From an uncultured Pelagibacteraceae bacterium (GTDB taxonomy: Bacteria; Pseudomonadota; Alphaproteobacteria; Pelagibacterales; Pelagibacteraceae), in assembly GCA_902522115.1 (NCBI GenBank), contig CABYUV010000011.1, positions 1 through 38,074 on the forward strand: DNA of 38,074 nt. The letters run 5' to 3'. Below the pieces are notes generated by a model. That model worked only from the letters and a program-made list of their open reading frames with translations. It made no database searches and had not been told where the DNA came from. How positions within the stretch are numbered: the first letter of the stretch is position 1; each line of letters starts with the position of its first letter. The translations under genes and the position numbers were made by a program. This document shows positions 32,734 to 38,074 of this stretch, piece after piece.

Positions 32734-33900
32734 ATGACTTATTTAGCAAAAAATTATAATAGAAAAAAAATTTCTTTTAAATATGGGAAAGGAAGCTATT
32801 TATATTCTTATAATAACAAAAAATATTTAGATTTTGTTCAAGGAATAGCCGTCAACTCTTTAGGTCACGCTCATCCAAAATTAGTTAAAACTATAAGAGA
32901 TCAATCAAAAAAACTCTGGCATGTATCTAATGCATTTGAAATTCCAGAGGGAGAAAAATTAGCCAGAAAGTTGTGTCAAAAAACATTTGCTGATTATGTT
33001 ATGTTTCAGAACTCGGGAGCTGAAGCTACTGAAGCAGCAATTAAGGTTGCAAGAAGATATTTCTATTCTGTTGGAAAACCAAATAAAAATAGAATTTTAT
33101 GTATAAAAAATTCTTTCCATGGAAGAACTTTAGCAGCAATTTTTGCTAGTGGATCAAAAAAAATGACTGAAGGGTTTGGTCCTAAAGTGACAGGTTTTGA
33201 TCATTTCAAATTTGGAGATCATAATTCTCTTAAAAAGAAAATTAATAAAAACACCGCTGCTATCATGGTTGAAACCATCATGGGTGAGGGTGGTATTAAA
33301 GTAATACCAGATTGGTGCTTAAAAGAATTAAGAGTATTATGTAATAAAAAAAGAATATTATTAATCCTTGATGAAGTTCAGTGTGGAATAGGAAGATCAG
33401 GTGACTTTTTTGCTTTTGAAAAATCAAAAGTTAAACCAGATATTGTGCCAATAGCAAAAGGTATTGGAGGTGGATTTCCTATAGGTGCAGTTTTAATGAA
33501 TAAAAAAGTTGCTTCAGGAATGATAGCAGGGACTCATGGATCAACATTTGGAGGAAATCCTTTAGCCATGTCTGTTGGAAATACAGTAATGGATATTATA
33601 TCAAAAAAGAAATTTTTAAATAATGTTAAAAGCTTATCAAAATATTTTATATTTAAACTAAATAAAATTCAAGAAAAATATCCAAGTGTAATAAAGCGAA
33701 TACGAGGAAAAGGTTTTTTGATTGGGATACAGTTGTATAAAGATCAAACTGAATTTATAAAAAAATTAATGGATAACCAGCTTTTGACTATTCGAGCAGC
33801 AGAAAATGTTATTCGTATTTTACCTCCACTAAATGTTAAAAAAAATGAAATAGATTTAGCAATAAAAATTATTGAAAAAGTCTGTACGCAGATAAAATAG
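32734..33900 (+). CDS. argD: Acetylornithine/succinyldiaminopimelate aminotransferase
   Basis: ArgD is a PLP class III aminotransferase for the N-acetylornithine step of arginine synthesis, and often also the diaminopimelate step of lysine synthesis; the dap genes of this window would then share it. The 388-residue protein shows YLDFVQGIAVNSLGHAHP near residue 30, FQNSGAEATEAAIKVAR near residue 90, FHGRTLAA near 128, LILDEVQCGIGRSG near 210, and IAKGIGGGFPIGAV near 240 with the PLP lysine. argF follows after one base. Confidence 0.96.
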   Translation: MTYLAKNYNRKKISFKYGKGSYLYSYNNKKYLDFVQGIAVNSLGHAHPKLVKTIRDQSKKLWHVSNAFEIPEGEKLARKLCQKTFADYVMFQNSGAEATEAAIKVARRYFYSVGKPNKNRILCIKNSFHGRTLAAIFASGSKKMTEGFGPKVTGFDHFKFGDHNSLKKKINKNTAAIMVETIMGEGGIKVIPDWCLKELRVLCNKKRILLILDEVQCGIGRSGDFFAFEKSKVKPDIVPIAKGIGGGFPIGAVLMNKKVASGMIAGTHGSTFGGNPLAMSVGNTVMDIISKKKFLNNVKSLSKYFIFKLNKIQEKYPSVIKRIRGKGFLIGIQLYKDQTEFIKKLMDNQLLTIRAAENVIRILPPLNVKKNEIDLAIKIIEKVCTQIK

Positions 33901-33901
33901 C

Positions 33902-34831
33902 ATGAAGCATTTCATTAATTTAAAGGATATACCAGCAAAAGATCTAAGAAAGATTATTATTGATGCTAAGGAAAGAAAAAGTTTAAGAAAAAAACTAAGT
34001 ACATTAGAGGTTGATAAGGGCGCACCCTTAAAAGGAAAGTTATTAATTCAAATGTTTGAAAAATCTAGTTTGCGAACAAGATTAAGCTTTTATTTAGCTA
34101 TAAAACAATTAGGTGGTGGTACTTTGACTTTGAGATCTAATGAGCTTCATTTGGGTCAAGGTGGAGAGAGCATTGCTGATACGGCTAAAATTCTCTCTAC
34201 TTATGGTGATGGGTTTATGCTTAGAACCGATAGTGATAAAAAGGTTGAAAATTTTGAAAAATATTTATCAATACCTGTCATCAATGGTTTAAGTCCCTCA
34301 TCTCATCCAACGCAGGTTTTATCAGATGTTTTTACTGTTGAGGAAATAACGAAGAAACCTATTTCTAAATTAAATATTTGTTGGATAGGTGACTCCAACA
34401 ATGTTTTAGATAGTTTAATAGCAGCATCAGTAAAATTTTCTTTCAAGCTGAATATTGGTTGTCCAAAAAAATTTGAACCAGGAAAAGAAGTTAGAGCTTG
34501 GGTCAAGAGAAATAATAAAAAAATTTATATCTATAATGATGCTAAAAAAGCAGTTGTAGGTGCTGATGTGATTTTTTCAGACAAAGTTATTTCTTTAAAT
34601 GATAGAGTTAATAAGAAGAAAAAAATACAAGCATTTAAAAATTTTAAAATTAATAAAAAATTAATTAGTTATGCAAAAAAAAGTTGCATTTTTTTACACT
34701 GTTTGCCAAGAGGCGATGAGGTAAGTGATGGTATTTTTTTAGGTAAAAAATCTCACGTATGGCAACAAGCACTGAATAGAGTTCACGTACAAAAAAGTAT
34801 TTTATTATATTGTTTTGGAAAATTAAGGTAG
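33902..34831 (+). CDS. argF: Ornithine carbamoyltransferase
   Basis: ArgF joins carbamoyl phosphate and ornithine to citrulline. The 309-residue protein has FEKSSLRTRLSFY near residue 50 (carbamoyl phosphate S-x-R-T-R motif), SSHPTQVLSDVFTV near residue 136, WIGDSNNVLDSLIAA near 160 (ornithine D-x-x-N), and HCLPRGDEV near 264, where Cys-Leu-Pro binds ornithine. It continues argD with a one-base gap and overlaps the convergent cytochrome gene by nine bases. HPTQ instead of HPCQ is common. Confidence 0.97.
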   Translation: MKHFINLKDIPAKDLRKIIIDAKERKSLRKKLSTLEVDKGAPLKGKLLIQMFEKSSLRTRLSFYLAIKQLGGGTLTLRSNELHLGQGGESIADTAKILSTYGDGFMLRTDSDKKVENFEKYLSIPVINGLSPSSHPTQVLSDVFTVEEITKKPISKLNICWIGDSNNVLDSLIAASVKFSFKLNIGCPKKFEPGKEVRAWVKRNNKKIYIYNDAKKAVVGADVIFSDKVISLNDRVNKKKKIQAFKNFKINKKLISYAKKSCIFLHCLPRGDEVSDGIFLGKKSHVWQQALNRVHVQKSILLYCFGKLR

Positions 34832-35362
34832 TGGCAAAGGGCTGTCTGAATTCTCATTTAGATATTTTATTACAGAGGCTCTATCTTTTTCTTTTCTAAG
34901 ACCTGCATATGCCATCTTTGTTCCCTTAATCCATTTTGCAGGTTTAATTAAAAATCCATTTAGTTCTTCAAAAGTCCATTTTTTATCATACGCTGCTAAT
35001 GCTTTAGAATATTTATATTCTTCAACTGCTCCAACTTTTCTTCCCACAACATTATATAGCGCTGGACCTATAGCATTCTTTCCTCCTTTAACAATTGAAT
35101 GACAAGCTGCACATTTTTTAAAAACTTTTTCACCATGAGCAATATCTCCCATTGCCATCAATGCTGATATATCAATTTTGTCTGAAGTTGTGCTTGAGCT
35201 AGTTGTGGATACAGTCGTGGCAGCTTCTACTTCAACTGAATAACCAGGCTTTTCAGGTTTCTCTACATGGAATATAACATCAGATAATTTTCCAATACCG
35301 ATAACAAGCAGGGCAACCATTAAAACTGCAGCAACTATTTTATTTATTTCGAAAGAATCCAT
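34823..35362 (-). CDS. Membrane-anchored class I cytochrome c
   Basis: A 179-residue protein with one N-terminal membrane anchor (about residues 9-28), a Ser/Thr-rich linker (about 45-65) and one c-type heme domain. The heme site is FKKCAACHSIVKGGKNAIGP near residue 83, and KGTKMAYAGLRKE near residue 150 supplies the axial Met. This is the CycM-like mitochondrial-type cytochrome that carries electrons from the bc1 complex to the terminal oxidase. The anchor is uncleaved by appearance. kdsB is divergent, as in many alphaproteobacteria. Confidence 0.92.
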   Translation of the reverse strand: MDSFEINKIVAAVLMVALLVIGIGKLSDVIFHVEKPEKPGYSVEVEAATTVSTTSSSTTSDKIDISALMAMGDIAHGEKVFKKCAACHSIVKGGKNAIGPALYNVVGRKVGAVEEYKYSKALAAYDKKWTFEELNGFLIKPAKWIKGTKMAYAGLRKEKDRASVIKYLNENSDSPLPLP

Positions 35363-35429
35363 TTTCTAAATTTTGTAGTGAACGTATAACATGATAACTT
35401 AAAAAAAAGCTAAAATTTAATGTATAAAT

Positions 35430-35459
35430 TTGCCTCTATAGTTGTTTAACGAGTATAAT
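35430..35459 (+). promoter_or_regulatory. Predicted sigma-70-type promoter for kdsB-pheA
   Basis: TTGCCT (35430-35435), an 18-base spacer and a perfect TATAAT (35454-35459). Transcription would start at about 35466, so the kdsB leader would be only about eight bases. Confidence 0.6.
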
Positions 35460-35473
35460 GATTAGAAAATATA

Positions 35474-36205
35474 ATGAAAACTTTAGTAATTATACCCTCT
35501 AGAATGTCTGCGACTAGGCTTCCAGGTAAACCTTTGCTGAAAATAAATGGTTTATCAATTATTTCACATGTATCTAAAAAAGCAGAGGAGGCCAATATTG
35601 GAGACGTGATTGTAGCTACAGAGGATCAAGAAATTATTGATGATGTTAAAAGTAATGGTTTCAATGCTATTTTAACCAGCAATAAACATAAGACAGGAAC
35701 AGATAGAATTTACGAAGCACTTAAAAAATCAAATGTTAGAGATCTTGATTTTATTATGAATTTGCAAGGTGATGAACCAGCAATCGATATTGATGATATC
35801 AAAAGTTTAAATGACAAAATGGTAAAAAATAATTCTAATTTAGGAACTCTTGCCGCAAAAATAAAAGATAATAAAAACCTTAAGAATGAAAATATTGTTA
35901 AGGTCATTACTGAAAATAGCCTAGAAAGTGATAATTTTCCAAAGGCTGTATCCTTTTCAAGAAAATCTGAGCAGGTAGAAAATATTTATCACCATATTGG
36001 AATTTATTGTTATTCAAGAGATTGTCTAGAAAAGTTTGTACACTTGGATCAATCCAAAAATGAAATAGAAAATCGACTAGAGCAGTTAAGAGCATTAGAT
36101 AATAATATTGATATCAATGTTTCACTTGCTATGTCATCTCCAATAGGAGTGGATACAGAAGAAGATTATCTAGCCTTAAAAAAAATAATGGAATATAAGA
36201 ATTGA
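35474..36205 (+). CDS. kdsB: 3-deoxy-manno-octulosonate cytidylyltransferase
   Basis: KdsB activates Kdo with CTP to CMP-Kdo for the LPS inner core. The 243-residue protein begins VIIPSRMSATRLPGKPLL, the nucleotide-binding glycine-rich loop, and has VATEDQEI near residue 47, GTDRIYEAL near residue 75 and NLQGDEPAI near residue 95 (Mg-binding Asp), with HHIGIYCYSRDCLE near residue 170 and SPIGVDTEEDY near the end. It overlaps pheA by four bases (ATGA). The upstream promoter is close and strong. Confidence 0.96.
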   Translation: MKTLVIIPSRMSATRLPGKPLLKINGLSIISHVSKKAEEANIGDVIVATEDQEIIDDVKSNGFNAILTSNKHKTGTDRIYEALKKSNVRDLDFIMNLQGDEPAIDIDDIKSLNDKMVKNNSNLGTLAAKIKDNKNLKNENIVKVITENSLESDNFPKAVSFSRKSEQVENIYHHIGIYCYSRDCLEKFVHLDQSKNEIENRLEQLRALDNNIDINVSLAMSSPIGVDTEEDYLALKKIMEYKN

Positions 36206-37038
36206 TGAGTAAAATTTATTTTCAGGGAACCTTTGGTGCATATTCTCATTTAGCAGCGCTTTCTATTGATCCTAAAGCTGAGATTTTGCCATGTAAAACT
36301 TTTGATGAGTGTTTTAACAAAGCATCCGAAGAGCCAGATAGCAGAATTATAATTCCAGAATCAAATAGAATTACTGGTAATATTGGAATTGAATATTTAA
36401 TATTTAAACATAGGCTAAATATTTATAAAGAGCATTTTCAAAAAATTGAACATAACTTGTTAGGACAACCTGGAGCTAAATTAAAAGATATTAAAGAAGT
36501 ATACTCACATGCTCAAGGATTGTCTCAGTGTTCAAAATTTATAAAAGAAAATAATTTAGCAGAACATATTAGAGCAGATACTGCTGGATCAGCTGAAATG
36601 ATTTCTAAAACAAAAGATATCAAACAATCTGCGATAGCATCTTCCTTAAGTGCTGAAATTTATGGCTTGGAAGTAATTAAAAAAAATATAGAAAACGAAA
36701 GTGGAAATTTGACAAGGTTTTTAGTTATGGGGAAAAATATTTTACAACCAGAATTTAAAGATAAAACTTATATAACCTCTTTTTTATTTAAACTGAAAAG
36801 TAAGCCAGCTGCTCTCTATCAATCACTAGGAGGTTTTGCTATTAATGGTGTAAATTTAACAAAACTACAAAGTTATCCAGAAAAAAATAGTTTTGATTCT
36901 TATTTTTTCTTATGTGATTTAGATGGACATATTGAAGACTCAAAAGTTCAAAAATCTCTTGAAGAGCTAGGCCTACATTGTGAGGATTTTCACGTTCTAG
37001 GTGTTTTTGAAGCTGATAGTTTGAGACAAAATAAATAA
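36202..37038 (+). CDS. pheA: Prephenate dehydratase
   Basis: PheA converts prephenate to phenylpyruvate for phenylalanine. It is a stand-alone dehydratase with a regulatory domain: FQGTFGAYSHLAALS near residue 7, VYSHAQGLSQCSKFI near 98, RADTAGSAEM near 123, SGNLTRFLVMG near 170, followed by a C-terminal ACT domain (residues about 190-270: SKPAALYQSLGGFAINGVNL, then TKLQSYPEKNSFDSYFFLCD). Feedback control by phenylalanine through the ACT domain is expected from the family. 278 residues is the normal monofunctional length; it lacks a chorismate mutase domain. Confidence 0.95.
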   Translation: MMSKIYFQGTFGAYSHLAALSIDPKAEILPCKTFDECFNKASEEPDSRIIIPESNRITGNIGIEYLIFKHRLNIYKEHFQKIEHNLLGQPGAKLKDIKEVYSHAQGLSQCSKFIKENNLAEHIRADTAGSAEMISKTKDIKQSAIASSLSAEIYGLEVIKKNIENESGNLTRFLVMGKNILQPEFKDKTYITSFLFKLKSKPAALYQSLGGFAINGVNLTKLQSYPEKNSFDSYFFLCDLDGHIEDSKVQKSLEELGLHCEDFHVLGVFEADSLRQNK

Positions 37039-37048
37039 GAATCTTTTC

Positions 37049-37078
37049 TTGTAGATTAGAAATTTTAACTGCTATAAT
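37049..37078 (+). promoter_or_regulatory. Predicted promoter for the SRP RNA
   Basis: TTGTAG (37049-37054), 18-base spacer, TATAAT (37073-37078). The -10 box ends seven bases before the first G of the SRP RNA stem (37085), the right distance for a start there, which supports both calls. Confidence 0.7.
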
Positions 37079-37084
37079 AGATAT

Positions 37085-37168
37085 GGAGGCTAGGGGTGGA
37101 TGCTGCTTGAACCCGACCAGATCTTAACGGAAGCAGTCGTAGAGACAGTTATTCAGGTTCTAGTCTCC
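37085..37168 (+). ncRNA. ffs: Signal recognition particle RNA, small bacterial (4.5S) type
   Basis: An 84-base hairpin RNA: the ends GGAGGCTAG and CTAGTCTCC pair (one G-U). The apical domain CGACCAGATC-TTAACGGAAGCAGTCG aligns with the conserved Ffh-binding loop of bacterial 4.5S RNA (CAG on one side, GGAAGCAG on the other). The apical tetraloop reads TAAC (URRC class) rather than GGAA. It partners Ffh to target membrane proteins, fitting with YidC at the other end of the window. dnaX follows 10 bases later, a common arrangement in this class. Confidence 0.88.
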
Positions 37169-37178
37169 TTATAGATAT

Positions 37179-38074
37179 ATGAATAATAACTCAAAAGTAT
37201 TAGCATTAAAATATAGACCACAAACTTTTGATGATCTTATTGGTCAAGAAGTTGTTGCGGAAACTATTACTAATTCTATTAAATCTGACAAAATACCTAA
37301 TGCATATTTGTTCACTGGAATAAGGGGAATAGGAAAAACCACAACAGCACGAATTGTTGCAAAAGCACTTAATTGTTCAAATGGTATCGATAATTTATGT
37401 AAAGAAAACTTTTGTGAAAGCTGTAAATCTATAAGTGAGTCGAGTCATATAGATGTGCTTGAAATGGATGCAGCAAGCAAAACAGGAGTTGATGATGTAA
37501 GAGATTTAATCGAATTTTCAAGATACGGGCCGACCTCCGCTAAATACAAAATCTTCATTATTGATGAAGTTCATATGTTAAGCAAACAAGCATTTAATGC
37601 TTTATTAAAAACTTTAGAGGAACCACCAGAATATCTAAAATTTATTTTTGCAACTACAGAAATTAAAAAAATTCCAATTACAGTAGTATCTAGATGTCAA
37701 AGATTTGATCTATCTAGAATTAAATCCTCAGAATTATTGGAGTTTATTAAAAAAATTAAGGATAAGGAAAATGGAAAAATAAGCGATGATGCTTTAAAGC
37801 TTATAGTAAAAATTTCTGAGGGTTCTGTTAGAGATTCTTTATCGTTGCTCGATAGAGCACTATTAAGTTTGGATGAAGGAAAAGAATTAGACCTAAATTC
37901 AGCTCAGAAAATTTTTGGGTATTTTGATAAATCTCAATTAATCGATTTGTTTGAGTTAATTTTAAAAGGTGATGAAACAAAAGTAATAAGTATTTATAGA
38001 AAAATTTATGACCAAGGTGTTGAACCAAAGGTTTTTATTAATGATTTCTTAGAGTTACTTTACTACTTTAAAAA
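37179..38074 (+). CDS. dnaX: DNA polymerase III subunit gamma/tau, N-terminal part
   Basis: DnaX is the ATPase core of the sliding-clamp loader. ATG 37179 gives NNNSKVLALKYRPQTFDDL; the window ends after 298 codons with no stop, so the C-terminus is missing. Visible motifs: Walker A GIRGIGKTTTARI near residue 44, zinc-binding cysteines in LNCSNG-IDNLCKENFCESC near residues 63-82, Walker B IIDEVHMLSKQAFNALLKTL near 128 (DEVH), sensor 1 FIFATTEIKKIP near 156, SRC arginine finger VVSRCQRF near 170, and SVRDSLSLLD near 220. Whether tau and gamma forms are both made cannot be judged. Confidence 0.96.
   Translation, partial: MNNNSKVLALKYRPQTFDDLIGQEVVAETITNSIKSDKIPNAYLFTGIRGIGKTTTARIVAKALNCSNGIDNLCKENFCESCKSISESSHIDVLEMDAASKTGVDDVRDLIEFSRYGPTSAKYKIFIIDEVHMLSKQAFNALLKTLEEPPEYLKFIFATTEIKKIPITVVSRCQRFDLSRIKSSELLEFIKKIKDKENGKISDDALKLIVKISEGSVRDSLSLLDRALLSLDEGKELDLNSAQKIFGYFDKSQLIDLFELILKGDETKVISIYRKIYDQGVEPKVFINDFLELLYYFK

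Noticed and set aside
1..38074. CRISPR array, insertion sequence, prophage or attachment site
   Set aside because: I saw no regularly spaced direct repeats, no transposase or integrase, no terminal inverted repeats and no duplicated tRNA ends.

Overview
The window is chromosomal DNA of a very A+T-rich alphaproteobacterium, most likely the SAR11 clade (Candidatus Pelagibacter and relatives). Four things point there: strongly A/T-biased codons with Lys/Asn/Ile-rich proteins; extremely short spacers with many 1-4 base stop/start overlaps; classic alphaproteobacterial gene orders (murA-DUF2948-hisD-infA, trpF-trpB-trpA-accD-folC with trx, aroA-cmk-rpsA-ihfB, gcrA-argD-argF, cytochrome c-kdsB-pheA, SRP RNA-dnaX); and a tRNA-His of the unusual alphaproteobacterial type. 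The taxonomic call is from memory of gene content, not from a search. Nearly all of it is streamlined core genome. I see no prophage, insertion sequence, CRISPR array or obvious defence island, and no gene-free stretch above about 300 bases.

Layout. 1-6034 (minus): start of a histone-deacetylase-like gene, dapE, dapD, a HAD phosphatase and argB (lysine/peptidoglycan and arginine synthesis), then the conserved block yidC-yidD-rnpA-rpmH. 6065-6099 holds two overlapping divergent promoters. 6132-6854 (plus) is a DedA/TVP38-type membrane protein, abutting a minus-strand tRNA-Thr. 7029-11418 (plus): two small basic proteins, dcd, murA, a DUF2948 gene, a frame-disrupted hisD, infA, tRNA-Phe and a cold-shock protein with a terminator. 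11505-11605 may hold a small structured RNA. 11650-14845 (plus): tRNA-His, hisS, hisZ and hisG. 15024-18288 (plus): three DNA-processing genes (rmuC, a PD-(D/E)XK nuclease and an exonuclease I), then thioredoxin.

18637-31068 (minus) is one tight run: folC, accD, trpA, trpB, trpF, pyrF, ihfB, rpsA, cmk, aroA, lptB, lptC, kdsD and a short RNase D, written here in map order and transcribed in the opposite direction. 31085-32062 (plus) is an NDUFA9-like SDR protein. gcrA (minus) is divergent from argD-argF (plus). A membrane-anchored cytochrome c (minus) is divergent from kdsB-pheA (plus). The window ends with the SRP RNA and the first 298 codons of dnaX.

Points of most interest: hisD is broken by two +1 changes, both in poly-A runs. 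tRNA-His lacks G-1, has G1-U72 and A73, and ends only four bases before the hisS start codon. Cytidylate kinase lacks its P-loop lysine, and FolC has a Gly-to-Tyr change in its P-loop. There is no lptA between lptC and lptB. A hairpin-rich segment lies upstream of tRNA-His. A 33-residue gene sits coupled between its neighbours. I did not find a convincing new multi-gene system; the nuclease trio at 15024-18288 is the nearest candidate.
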